A stretch of DNA of 64,000 nucleotides from CALRWV02 sp943371965 (lineage in GTDB: Bacteria > Bacteroidota > JABWAT01): contig CALRWV020000009.1 in NCBI GenBank assembly GCA_943371965.1, positions 1-64,000 of the forward strand, read 5' to 3'. How positions within the stretch are numbered: position 1 is the first letter of the stretch; every line of letters starts with the position of its first letter. Below are positions 17,645 to 26,913 of this stretch, piece after piece. The notes below the pieces were generated by a model. The model had not been told where the DNA came from. It ran no database searches and saw only the letters and a program-made list of their open reading frames with translations. The translations under genes were made by a program, and so were the position numbers.

Positions 17645-20600
17645 TTATTTTCCCTTTGAAAGCAGAATCTGTGTTTTGTCTGAATTTGAAACATCAGTCA
17701 TAAACTTTTTGAACTCAGCGTATTCCGAAGTTGATATTTTTGTTTTTTTGTATTTGAAAATCCGTTTACCGATTATTTTCCCTTTTTCAAACTTCAATGT
17801 CATCTGATAATCTGCAGCCGGGCAGGTCAGTTTTTTCTCTTTTACCAATTCTGTTGGTTTGTATCCTTTGGGAAGTTCAATAATTCTGTCTTCAACCACA
17901 TTGTCAACTGATGACATGTAATTCAGATCGAAATTTCTTTTTTCGTAGGTAAAATAATCACCGTTGTAATCATCATCAATCCAATCCATTTTTATCAGTT
18001 TGAAACCACCAACCTCTGAAGCGAAATCAGGTTTATCGTAAGAATAACTGTATTTGATTTCATTTCCGATGGAATCAAGATTTCCGTAATTGATTGATTT
18101 CAATTTTACAGATGCAAGATCACTGTTGTTTTCAATAAACGCTTTTTCAAGCTCTTGCTGTGTTTTTCCTCTGTAACTCTCACGTGTACTTGCTGTCAGA
18201 CTGCCGGTTCTGATTGATTTAACATCCGTGAAGATTGAGTTATCAGGATTCAAAACCACTTTGCTTGATCTGATTATTTTCCGTTCTTCAAAACCATTTT
18301 TCGGCAGGTATCCCGGTTCTTTCACACCTGGTTTTATAAGAAGATAAAAAGCACTCATATCCATATTCGGAACTGTACCGATCGGATAGTTGTATGCAGT
18401 CAAATCATAAAAATTCAAACCGGTTTTTGTTTCAACTGCAGCAATGCAGTGATTGAATTCAATTGATGGAAGAATATTCTGATTCAAGCCCTCGTCAACA
18501 GTATTCAGCAGAACGTAATGAGATTCAATTCCGGCTTCAGCAAGCATGGAAATAAACAAAGTTGCCTTGTCTTTGCAGTCACCGATTTTGTTGATCAATA
18601 CTTCACGTGCACTTTGCGGAATCAATCCTGACTGGCGGAAGGAAACAAAACTGTACCTGATATTTTCAGTTATGTAATTGTAAATTATTTTAATTTTTTC
18701 AGCATCAGAAATATCTTTTTTCCCGTTCAGAAGTTCAGCAACTTTTTCTTTGATTTCGAAAGTGCTTCTTGTTTTTGTTTTTGCAAGATCAAGATACCAG
18801 TCAACCATAAATTCCCAATTTGGAATTGTTGAAAGATGCAAACGTGTACCAACATCATTCAAAGTTGGCATTGCAATTTCACCCTGAATTTCAGGGACGC
18901 TTTTTTGTTCCCATTTGTAAATAATTCCTTCAGCAGTCTTTCTGGTTGTTGGTTCGAATGTTCCGTTCTGAACTTTATAGTGAAATTTTTTGGACTCAGG
19001 AATAAGCAGCGAGTAACTGATATTGCTGACCGGATAAAAATAATTCATATAAAAACTGTCCCAGAACTGATCAGACAGTTTTCCCCTGTAATAATTTTTA
19101 ATTCTCCATCTCATGTAAATACAGTCACCCGCTTCCAGCGATTTAAAAACGACCTGACTGCCATCCTGGTCCGCTTTTATTTCTGAACCTGATGCTTTTT
19201 TTACAACTGCTTTTTCAACTATCAAACCTTCAGTATTTGAATTGTACGGAATTCCATATTCCTTGAAATCATCAATTCCATTATTATTGAAAACCTTTAC
19301 CAGAAGCTCATATACCATTTCAGAAGATCCATTTTCGTAAACTACGCGCTTAATATCATCAAGCAAAATATTTACACCTTTTGATGACTTTTCGGTTTTG
19401 GGTGCGTTTGAAATCAGGCTGTCAATATTATTGGTCTGAAAAAGATTGAAGATTGATTTCTTTCCCTCAATATCCCTTATTTTTTCACGGACAGAATAAC
19501 CTGCAGGATTATATCTCAGAGCATTCTGGTAGCTCTTTTTTGCATTTGTTTCATCTTTCAATGAACGATAAATATCTCCCTGAAGCTCAAAGTAATCATC
19601 AAAATAAGGGCAGATTTCAATTGCCTTTGTAATCATTTCCAAAGCTTTATCATATTTCTGGAGCTGCTGATAAATGGTAGCATACTTGTAATAAAATCCA
19701 GGACTTGCTGCCTCAATATTAAAAACCTTCATCAGGTTCTCTTCAAATTTATCCCAATCATTTTTTCTTAAATACATGGCACCAATATTCAGATATGCAT
19801 TTTCAACCTGACGGGATTTAAGTAATTCTTCATACAGATCAATTATCTGATCAGGGTCCTGCTTGTTGGAAAAAACATCGTTGGCATATTGGGAAACAAA
19901 ACTGAAATTTCCCGGATATTTTTTTGCAGCGTACTCAACCATGCCCAGTTTTCTACTGTCATCTTTTTTACGATCGTAAAATTCGATAGCCATTTCGTAG
20001 TAATCATCGGAAGCAGGTTTCAGCTGACCGAATCTTTGAAGCAGTTCATCCGATTTGTCAAATTCTTCATTGTTCAGAAAACGGTAAAACTTGAAAATAA
20101 TGGCATCCAGGTTGTGGGGATCGAGACCATAAATTTTTTCGTACATGGTTGTGCGTTCATCATATTTTTCACCACGGATAAAAGCTTCAACCAATTTATT
20201 CAAAAGCAAAACATTATCAGGTGATTTTTTAACAGCCTCCTGAAGAATCAGTTCGCCTTCGTTGGCTTTGTCATTTCTCAAATAACAGTCAGCCAGTAAA
20301 ATATAATTTTCGAGTTTATCAGGATTCTCCTTTATTTTCGTCTGGAAAAATTCTTCTGCAAAATTTCCGATTACTTTAACAGGTGCCGATGGTTTAGATG
20401 TATATGTTTGAGGTTCAATTGAAATTTTCAATCCTGGAATATTTTCACCTGCAGAATCGGTAATTCTCATAAGAAAATTGCATGAGGTTATTTCAGAATA
20501 ACCAACTTTAACAAGCAATCGATTCCAACCTTCCTGCAATTCAGTTTCAGAAATGTAGGTATCAAGATCATTGTTGTTTTCATCAAATACCTCCATAATT

Positions 20601-21388
20601 GACTGATCATTCAAATATGTTTTTACAGAACCGGACGTTCCGACTCTGATTTGAACTGTCTGTTTTTTGGGAGAGTAAACAAAATTGTTGGCATAAAATA
20701 TGGCCTGGGCTTCTGCAGAATACCGTCTGAAATCAATCCAGGGATCACGTCTGAAAGCCTTTGGTTGGAACCATTGAACAGGAACACCATTCTTTCCCTT
20801 CATTTCAGCTTTAGGTGAGTATGAAATTTCAGGTTCAAAAACTTTGTCATATCCTGAAGCTGAAATATTATCGAAAGGACCTGCCAGCATCCATTGTTTG
20901 ATGGCATTTATTTTAGCATAGTATTTGTCGGATTTTTCAAAGTCACCCGAAATATACTGATAGTGTCTGCCAAGATTTTCATTTGCCATTCCCTTAACGA
21001 TTCCAGTTTCATCAGCTTTTTGTCCGATCTTTTCGAAAAAGTTGACCATATCCTTATCACTTTTGTCAAAATTTGATGTTATTATATCTGTGGAAAGAAA
21101 AGAAAAAAGATATGGATAGTAATTGGGTTCAATTTCCAAAATATTCCTGAAATATTTCCAGGCAGTTTCCGGATTTTTTTTCATCTGATAATAAAGGGTT
21201 AGTCCAATATTTGCCCGTAAATCATTTTTATCGGAATTGTAAGCCGCCATCAGCTTTTCTTCAACGACCTTGTAATTATTTTTTCCCCAAGCCACCCAAG
21301 CTTCATCTACTAGCGAATTGGATTGATCTGATGCATAAACAGTAAAAAAAGTCATCAGACAGATCAGTAAAAGCCAGATTTTTTTCAT
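17645..21388 (-). CDS. TPR / DUF3857 / transglutaminase-like exported protein
   Basis: A 1247-aa protein with a signal peptide (about 1-19). A long N-terminal TPR region (to about residue 670, with a beta-rich insert near 200-330) is followed by a DUF3857 domain (about 680-880) and a transglutaminase-like cysteine-protease fold (about 895-1010). The catalytic triad is visible: Cys in NKIGDCKDKA, His in EFNHCIAAVE and Asp in NFYDLTAY. The C-terminus is a DUF3858-like beta module. This DUF3857-transglutaminase pairing is common in Bacteroidota and is thought to act in the periplasm on unknown substrates. It stands alone with its own terminator. Confidence 0.86.
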   Translation of the reverse strand: MKKIWLLLICLMTFFTVYASDQSNSLVDEAWVAWGKNNYKVVEEKLMAAYNSDKNDLRANIGLTLYYQMKKNPETAWKYFRNILEIEPNYYPYLFSFLSTDIITSNFDKSDKDMVNFFEKIGQKADETGIVKGMANENLGRHYQYISGDFEKSDKYYAKINAIKQWMLAGPFDNISASGYDKVFEPEISYSPKAEMKGKNGVPVQWFQPKAFRRDPWIDFRRYSAEAQAIFYANNFVYSPKKQTVQIRVGTSGSVKTYLNDQSIMEVFDENNNDLDTYISETELQEGWNRLLVKVGYSEITSCNFLMRITDSAGENIPGLKISIEPQTYTSKPSAPVKVIGNFAEEFFQTKIKENPDKLENYILLADCYLRNDKANEGELILQEAVKKSPDNVLLLNKLVEAFIRGEKYDERTTMYEKIYGLDPHNLDAIIFKFYRFLNNEEFDKSDELLQRFGQLKPASDDYYEMAIEFYDRKKDDSRKLGMVEYAAKKYPGNFSFVSQYANDVFSNKQDPDQIIDLYEELLKSRQVENAYLNIGAMYLRKNDWDKFEENLMKVFNIEAASPGFYYKYATIYQQLQKYDKALEMITKAIEICPYFDDYFELQGDIYRSLKDETNAKKSYQNALRYNPAGYSVREKIRDIEGKKSIFNLFQTNNIDSLISNAPKTEKSSKGVNILLDDIKRVVYENGSSEMVYELLVKVFNNNGIDDFKEYGIPYNSNTEGLIVEKAVVKKASGSEIKADQDGSQVVFKSLEAGDCIYMRWRIKNYYRGKLSDQFWDSFYMNYFYPVSNISYSLLIPESKKFHYKVQNGTFEPTTRKTAEGIIYKWEQKSVPEIQGEIAMPTLNDVGTRLHLSTIPNWEFMVDWYLDLAKTKTRSTFEIKEKVAELLNGKKDISDAEKIKIIYNYITENIRYSFVSFRQSGLIPQSAREVLINKIGDCKDKATLFISMLAEAGIESHYVLLNTVDEGLNQNILPSIEFNHCIAAVETKTGLNFYDLTAYNYPIGTVPNMDMSAFYLLIKPGVKEPGYLPKNGFEERKIIRSSKVVLNPDNSIFTDVKSIRTGSLTASTRESYRGKTQQELEKAFIENNSDLASVKLKSINYGNLDSIGNEIKYSYSYDKPDFASEVGGFKLIKMDWIDDDYNGDYFTYEKRNFDLNYMSSVDNVVEDRIIELPKGYKPTELVKEKKLTCPAADYQMTLKFEKGKIIGKRIFKYKKTKISTSEYAEFKKFMTDVSNSDKTQILLSKGK

Positions 21389-21513
21389 TATTTTTCTCTT
21401 TGGTTTAATTAAATCTTACGCAGAACAATAAATATTCAGGACCCAGGCAAATATAAAACCGGTAAATCAGATTTACAAAATGAAGGCTCAAATTGAACGG
21501 GAATTTAATGGAA

Positions 21514-23928
21514 TCAGAACGAATCAACATCGACAATCAACCGAGCTGTATTTTTCCATGTCTCTCTTGCCGATTTCTGCAGTGACATAAAAAAGGAATG
21601 ATATTTTTGTGCGATTGGAATTTCCTTCGGCATGAAGATGAAAATGTGCTGACGGTACCAACCACCAACTTTATTCACCATCGGGTCAACAGGTCCTTTC
21701 ATTTTATTTGCTGGAAACTGTGTCAGCAATTTCTGATAAATCTCTTTTATTTTCAGTTTCGAATCCTTATCGTCTTTTGATTTCACTTCAATTAGAATCA
21801 CCCTTGAAAATGGTGGATAATTCAATTCCTGACGGTCAGAAATAACGGAATTATAAAATCCCTCAAAATCATGATTGACTACATATTTGAAAATTGGATG
21901 TTCAGAATGATTGGTTTGAATCATGACTTCACCTGCCAATTTTCCGCGTCCTGAACGACCTGCAACCTGAGATAGAAGTTGATAGGTTCTTTCTTCCGAA
22001 CGGAAATCCTGCATCAAAAGAGATGTATCAGCACCAATTACTCCTACCAAAGTGACATGATGGAAATCCAGTCCTTTGGCAATCATCTGGGTTCCCAGCA
22101 AAATGGATCTTGGATTATTTTTAAATGATTTCAAGATTTTGCTGTGTGCTGTTTTTGAAGAAATTGAATCCTGATCCATCCGTAAAATATTTACATCAGG
22201 AAATTGTTCTTTCAAGAGTCCTTCAAGCTGCTGTGTTCCTACACCAACCTGCTTCAATAAATGCGAATGGCATTTGGGGCAACCTTCATACGGCCGTGAA
22301 GAATACCCACAATAGTGACAGCGCATCTCGCGCGAAAATTTGTGAAAGGTAAGCGTTACAGAACAGTTCGGGCATTCATCAACCCAATCACAATTTTCAC
22401 ATTCCACGTAATTTGAAAATCCTCGTCGGTTTTGAAGTAAAATCACGCCTTCATTTTTTTCAAGTCTCTGTCTGATTGCTGAAAATAAAACCGGTGAAAT
22501 TGGGCTGTCGTAATAAGAGTGTTTTTTTTCTTCCCTGATATCAATGATTTTCACATCAGGAAGTCTTGCATCATCAGCCCTATTTTTCAGTTCAATTAAA
22601 TGATACTTTCCGGATTTCGCCTGTGAAAATGTTTCAAAACTCGGAGTTGCACTTCCCAGAATTATCGGACACTTATTCTGAAAAGCTCGGTAAATGGCTG
22701 AATCCTTTGCATGATATCTTGGCGAAGGTTCAAACTGTTTGTAAGAAGATTCATGTTCTTCATCAACAATAATAATTCCTAAATTCTGGATTGGAGAAAA
22801 TAACGCAGAACGTGGACCAATCACAATCCTGATTTCACCCGATAGAATTTTTTTCCATGTCAGATAGCGTTCAGAATCAGATTTCTTTGAATGAATGACC
22901 CCAATTTTTTCACCGAAATGCTGTTGAAAACGTCCAAGAGTTTGAGGAGTCAATGCAATTTCGGGTACAAGAATAATTCCGGATTTTCCCTGTGCCAGGA
23001 TTTCCTTCAGGGCTTCAATATATAGAAATGTTTTTCCTGAACCTGTTATGCCGTACAAAAGCATGGGTTGAAATCCACCAATCTGAATTTTCGATTTAAT
23101 GGAATTCCATGCATTCAACTGTTCCTGTGTAAAAGTAATCGGTTTTAAAACTTCATTCTGCGGAACGTCATAATGAAGAACTTCCTTTTTGTAAACTTCA
23201 AGAATTCCCAATTCAACAAATTTGGAACATGCTGTTTTCGGAACTTTTGATTCCGATTCAACAACCGATTTTTCCAGACCGGTTTTCATCAGATCAAGAT
23301 TTTCGATCAGGTAAGCCTGAAATGCTTTTTGGTTTGGTGATCTGAAAACAGTTTCTTTCAGCAGATCTTCATTCACAACTTTCCAGAAATCGGTTTTCAC
23401 TTTTCGCTGGTGTGTTTCTTTTACTTCAATACTTTTTGAAAGAATTCCTTCGCCCAACAACTGATTCAATATCTGCTGAAACGGAACTGTTCCCGAATAG
23501 CTTTTTTGAAGCTTCTTCTTTTCCCAAACGGGCTGACTTTTAAACCATTTCAAAAGTGAATGATCCCAAAGCAACTCATTTTCCGGCGGAGTTTCAAGTT
23601 TAAGAAATTCGGTTTCCTTTGAAATCAAATTGGTTGGGAAAAATGCCTGAAGAACTTCGCCCAAAGAAGATTGATAGTAAGCAGAAATCCATCCTGCAAA
23701 TGCAAGCTGTTCTGAAGTTAGAATCGGGTTTTCATCCAAAATAGATTGAACCAATTTCAGATTTTTGTGTAAAGATTCAGTTTTGATGGCAACAACAAAG
23801 CCAACAACTTTTCTACCGCCAAATGGAACATAAACCCGCTGACCAATTTGAATCTGGTCAGTCAAGCTTCCGGCGAGGTAGTCATACTCTGATTGAATTG
23901 GGAGAGGAATTGAAATTTCTAAAATCAT
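21514..23928 (-). CDS. priA: primosomal replication restart helicase PriA
   Basis: An 804-aa PriA. It has an N-terminal DNA-binding domain, Walker A GITGSGKT (293-300), a DEEH Walker B box, and the zinc-binding cysteine clusters CENCDWVDECPNC and CHYCGY...CPKC inserted in the helicase core. It remodels stalled forks and loads the replicative helicase for restart. Its ATG (23926-23928) overlaps the stop of the upstream fic gene by four bases, so priA lies last in a coupled Panacea-fic-priA unit. That arrangement is unusual for a housekeeping gene. No separate promoter is obvious in the overlap; one could lie inside fic. Confidence 0.95.
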   Translation of the reverse strand: MILEISIPLPIQSEYDYLAGSLTDQIQIGQRVYVPFGGRKVVGFVVAIKTESLHKNLKLVQSILDENPILTSEQLAFAGWISAYYQSSLGEVLQAFFPTNLISKETEFLKLETPPENELLWDHSLLKWFKSQPVWEKKKLQKSYSGTVPFQQILNQLLGEGILSKSIEVKETHQRKVKTDFWKVVNEDLLKETVFRSPNQKAFQAYLIENLDLMKTGLEKSVVESESKVPKTACSKFVELGILEVYKKEVLHYDVPQNEVLKPITFTQEQLNAWNSIKSKIQIGGFQPMLLYGITGSGKTFLYIEALKEILAQGKSGIILVPEIALTPQTLGRFQQHFGEKIGVIHSKKSDSERYLTWKKILSGEIRIVIGPRSALFSPIQNLGIIIVDEEHESSYKQFEPSPRYHAKDSAIYRAFQNKCPIILGSATPSFETFSQAKSGKYHLIELKNRADDARLPDVKIIDIREEKKHSYYDSPISPVLFSAIRQRLEKNEGVILLQNRRGFSNYVECENCDWVDECPNCSVTLTFHKFSREMRCHYCGYSSRPYEGCPKCHSHLLKQVGVGTQQLEGLLKEQFPDVNILRMDQDSISSKTAHSKILKSFKNNPRSILLGTQMIAKGLDFHHVTLVGVIGADTSLLMQDFRSEERTYQLLSQVAGRSGRGKLAGEVMIQTNHSEHPIFKYVVNHDFEGFYNSVISDRQELNYPPFSRVILIEVKSKDDKDSKLKIKEIYQKLLTQFPANKMKGPVDPMVNKVGGWYRQHIFIFMPKEIPIAQKYHSFFMSLQKSARETWKNTARLIVDVDSF

Positions 23929-24662
23929 ATCTCGTCTTCGATTTTTATTACAAACTTAGTCCATAAATCCAGAAGAAAAGAAAAATACTTTTCGAATTCC
24001 GGCTTACCGTCCCTTTTATGGCATTCATTCAACCGTTTAATGAACTCATTGTTTTTTGTTGTGTTTAATTGTTGCCAAAGAATCATATATCCGTTGTAAG
24101 CCAGATAAAAATTTACAATTAATCTTGCAATTCTTCCGTTGGCATCATAAAAAGGATGAATCCTAACAAATCTAAGGTAAAATCGGATTGATAAATCAAG
24201 TGGGTTTCCATTCTGTTTCAGAATTTCAAATGATTTTATTATTTCTGTCTCAATAGTGTTGGGTGCAAAGCCAGTGAAATTTGATTGTCTTGTCCTGAAA
24301 TTGAAACCACCAAAATTCACAATTCCATTATTTTTATCTGATGACTTTCTATACTCTCCAGCATTTGACAAAATAAATTTAAACAAAGATTTGTGAAGAG
24401 AACGGCAAAGCCATTGAGATAAAAAATTATTGAATTCATTTCGATTGGAAATTGAATTTTGAAATGTAGAATATCCTTCAGCTTGAAGCATTAAATAATC
24501 ATCTTGTTGTTGAAACCTGTTTTCAATTTCTGCAAGTGCAATTGCAGCATCTGAATAGTTTTTGAATTTCAATTGCGGGAAAGACTGTGGAAATGACTTA
24601 GCAAGAGTAAAAGGAAAGTCAGCGATTAATTCTTGAAGGTATATTAATTCAGTTTTTTTCAC
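23925..24662 (-). CDS. Fic family protein (probable toxin or AMPylator)
   Basis: A 245-aa Fic-domain protein that starts at GTG overlapping the Panacea stop (GTGA). The core motif is HPFYDANGRIAR (169-180): the catalytic His169 and the Asn-Gly-Arg anchor are kept, but the canonical Gly before Asn is Ala. A GEYR motif at 102-105 and a flap region around 110-125 also match Fic folds. Fic enzymes transfer AMP or similar groups to target hydroxyls. I see no clear (S/T)xxxE(G/N) autoinhibitory helix, so inhibition probably comes from the partner. The upstream Panacea gene makes a toxin-antitoxin pair likely. Confidence 0.85.
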   Translation of the reverse strand: MKKTELIYLQELIADFPFTLAKSFPQSFPQLKFKNYSDAAIALAEIENRFQQQDDYLMLQAEGYSTFQNSISNRNEFNNFLSQWLCRSLHKSLFKFILSNAGEYRKSSDKNNGIVNFGGFNFRTRQSNFTGFAPNTIETEIIKSFEILKQNGNPLDLSIRFYLRFVRIHPFYDANGRIARLIVNFYLAYNGYMILWQQLNTTKNNEFIKRLNECHKRDGKPEFEKYFSFLLDLWTKFVIKIEDEI

Positions 24663-25282
24663 ATTTTGAAGATTTCATCTAACGAGTTCTGAATGTCCAG
24701 TTTCGCTTCCGCTTTCATTTCCTTATAAATCTTATAGGAAGGATAACTGAAAAGATCTGAATTGGGGGATTCATTCATATCAAAAATAAATGCATGAAAC
24801 ATATTGGATTGGACCGGATAGAATTTTTTATTTTCATCAACAGGAAAGTTTTTTGCATAGGATTGTGTTTTGTAATACTCTGCAATAATCTGATCTGAAA
24901 TCTCCGAATTATTTGTAGTAACAATCCATGGTTTCTCCTGATGGCTCATTGAAGAAAGGGATATTGCGTCAAAATCAATGTAACATTCAAGAATAAAATC
25001 CACAGTTTTCTTTTGGGAATCAGTCAAGCTATACTGTAGGTCAGAATCAATTGAAATCGGTTGTTTTTTGAATTCTTTAAATGCCAAGTACAGGTCTGAA
25101 TTAACAGGACCATGAGCCCATTTTTGAAAAACAGCATTTACAGGATTTTCTTCTGAAACCAGTCCCCATACTTTCACATAATACACCAATTTCTGAATTT
25201 TCAGAGGTGTAATTTTATATTTCTGGGAATTATAATTCTTCAAAATATAATGTGTCAATTCCAGCGGATTTAATGGTTTCAT
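24659..25282 (-). CDS. Panacea (SocA/DUF4065) domain protein, probable antitoxin
   Basis: A 207-aa protein with a Panacea/DUF4065 domain over about residues 8-135, recognisable by the KITPLKIQKLVYYVKVWGL helix, the following FQKWAHGPV turn and the L-aliphatic C-terminal helices. Panacea domains are described antitoxins that neutralise many unrelated toxins, including Fic/Doc domains (PanAT systems), and SocA adapts its toxin to ClpXP. Here the gene comes first, with a Fic gene overlapping its 3' end, the expected order for such a pair. About 280 bp of gene-free sequence lies upstream, so a promoter here probably drives the whole unit including priA. Confidence 0.85.
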   Translation of the reverse strand: MKPLNPLELTHYILKNYNSQKYKITPLKIQKLVYYVKVWGLVSEENPVNAVFQKWAHGPVNSDLYLAFKEFKKQPISIDSDLQYSLTDSQKKTVDFILECYIDFDAISLSSMSHQEKPWIVTTNNSEISDQIIAEYYKTQSYAKNFPVDENKKFYPVQSNMFHAFIFDMNESPNSDLFSYPSYKIYKEMKAEAKLDIQNSLDEIFKM

Positions 25283-25563
25283 AAATTTTTCCTTACTGCA
25301 AATATCAAATTAGTTTACAATGAAATCAATGATATTGAAATAATGAAAAACTGACTTTTATAAAGATTGGAGTGATTTTACAATTTGATTCATCGTTTTG
25401 TAATACCATATCCATGTTATTCAAATCAATACGCGTTGTTCTGAAACAAACATTTGCATCTCATTTCATTAAAATCAGGACGATTTCTTGCCATGACAGT
25501 AAATAATTTCGATCTTCAATTTTTAGTTTTGACTTAGGTATATTTATCGGGGGGATAAGTTAT

Positions 25564-26559
25564 ATGAATAAAGGCATTGCTCCTTTACTGTTTGCCATTA
25601 TGTTTTCAACTGTTTCTTTTGCACAGGAAACAAACCGTGCTCTTTTCTTTAATGGTGTTTCAGATTTTGTTGAAGCACCACACACTGCAATCAACAATAT
25701 CAGCACCAATTGGACACTTGAAGCACTGATCAGTCCTTCTTTGAACAACGTTGGATATCAGGCAATTATTTCAAAAAATTACAACCCTCGTCCAGCAAGT
25801 TTGTGGTTGTTTAACGACAAGATTGAAGTTTGGTTTTCCAGTCCAGATATCGCCAGAATTCAGGGAACTATTTCTCTTGTTGCCAATAAATGGTATCACG
25901 TTGCTGCAACCTACGATCAAACAACACTTTCAGTTTATGTCAACGGGGTTTTGGATATTTCTGTTCCGCTTACTGTTGTACCTGAAACTTCAACAAATAA
26001 TTATTTCATCGGACAGCGTGGAGATGATTCCTATTTCTTCAACGGATATATCGATGAAGTCAGATTCTGGAATAAAGCGAGAAGTCAATCACAAATCAGT
26101 TTAACAAAAGGCGATACACTAACCGCAAAATATTATGCAACTGCTGACAGCGGATTGGTTGGTTACTGGAGATTTAACGAAGGATCAGGAGTTGCAGCAA
26201 AAGATTACAGCATTTCAAAAAGCAACGGCTCAATTACGGGTGCATTTTACGAATCCAATCCGGTTTTATTGGGTGTAAAAGATTCCCAAAAATCAGACAA
26301 TTTTATTTTAAGCCAAAACTATCCCAATCCTTTTAATCCTGTTACCACCATTAATTTTCAACTTACTACCGGCAGCAGTATAACTTTAAAAGTGTTTGAT
26401 CTTCTCGGAAGGGAAATTGCAACACTCGTAAATCAGCAGATGATAGCAGGTCCGCATTCAGTTGATTTTGATGCTACCAACCTGACATCGGGAATTTACA
26501 TTTATCAGTTGAAGTCAGGCAATTTTTCAACCTTCAAAAAAATGATGGTTGTTAAATAA
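25564..26559 (+). CDS. T9SS-exported LamG-domain protein
   Basis: A 331-aa secreted protein. A signal peptide (residues 1-20, ending SFAQ) is followed by one LamG/concanavalin-like domain (about 22-215), identified by FNGVSDFVEAPH, ISLVANKWYHVAATYD, LSVYVNGVLD and GYIDEVRFWNKARS. A T9SS sorting domain starting QNYPNPFNPVTTI follows and ends KKMMVVK. LamG domains bind carbohydrates or proteins, and no enzymatic domain is present, so a surface-binding role is plausible. It is monocistronic, with a strong terminator at 26599-26625. Confidence 0.88.
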   Translation: MNKGIAPLLFAIMFSTVSFAQETNRALFFNGVSDFVEAPHTAINNISTNWTLEALISPSLNNVGYQAIISKNYNPRPASLWLFNDKIEVWFSSPDIARIQGTISLVANKWYHVAATYDQTTLSVYVNGVLDISVPLTVVPETSTNNYFIGQRGDDSYFFNGYIDEVRFWNKARSQSQISLTKGDTLTAKYYATADSGLVGYWRFNEGSGVAAKDYSISKSNGSITGAFYESNPVLLGVKDSQKSDNFILSQNYPNPFNPVTTINFQLTTGSSITLKVFDLLGREIATLVNQQMIAGPHSVDFDATNLTSGIYIYQLKSGNFSTFKKMMVVK

Positions 26560-26598
26560 TACATTTTCCGCGCTGAATATTATCAGGATTATCAAAAT

Positions 26599-26625
26599 AA
26601 AAAGACGGACCGGTTCCGTCTTTTT
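26599..26625 (+). terminator. factor-independent terminator
   Basis: A perfect 11-bp stem (26599-26609 with 26615-26625) has a CCGGT loop and runs into a T tract, 40 bp after the LamG gene stop. Confidence 0.88.
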
Positions 26626-26913
26626 TATTTTCTTTCCACCCGATTTTTTCATTTGAAACTTTTTGTTCCCGATTCTGTATGACGACGGTTCAAATTTCAG
26701 AACCATAAAAATTCAAAATCTCACTTTCCTATTCCCATTCGTTGATTTATAAATTTCACTTTTTTCAACATCTTGGAATCTGCGGATTTTCGAAACCATT
26801 TTATGTACATCTTACAAAAATTTAATCATAAATATTTTTATGAAACCTGTCAACGATTTGTAACCTCGCCGAGTCAAAGCAGTTATCTGATCAAACTTAA
26901 CTCTGGAGAAAAA
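26626..26913. other. gene-free stretch upstream of the first DUF5916 gene
   Basis: After the terminator I see no gene. An in-frame ATG at 26773 would extend the DUF5916 gene by 47 codons, but the added residues do not look like a leader and would bury the signal peptide, so I treat this as a leader region. It contains a possible ECF-type promoter (next entry). Confidence 0.5.
26859..26888 (+). promoter_or_regulatory. weak candidate ECF-type promoter
   Basis: TGTAACC at 26859-26865, then 16 bases, then GTTATCT at 26882-26888, resembles the TGCAACC-N17-GTCATAT promoters of the ECF locus in this window. It differs at one -35 base, two -10 bases and spacing. It lies about 25 bp upstream of the chosen DUF5916 ATG. 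Suggestive only. Confidence 0.25.

Noticed and set aside
26773..26913. In-frame extension of the first DUF5916 gene
   Set aside because: It would add 47 residues that lack any leader and bury the clean signal peptide that follows a GGAG site.
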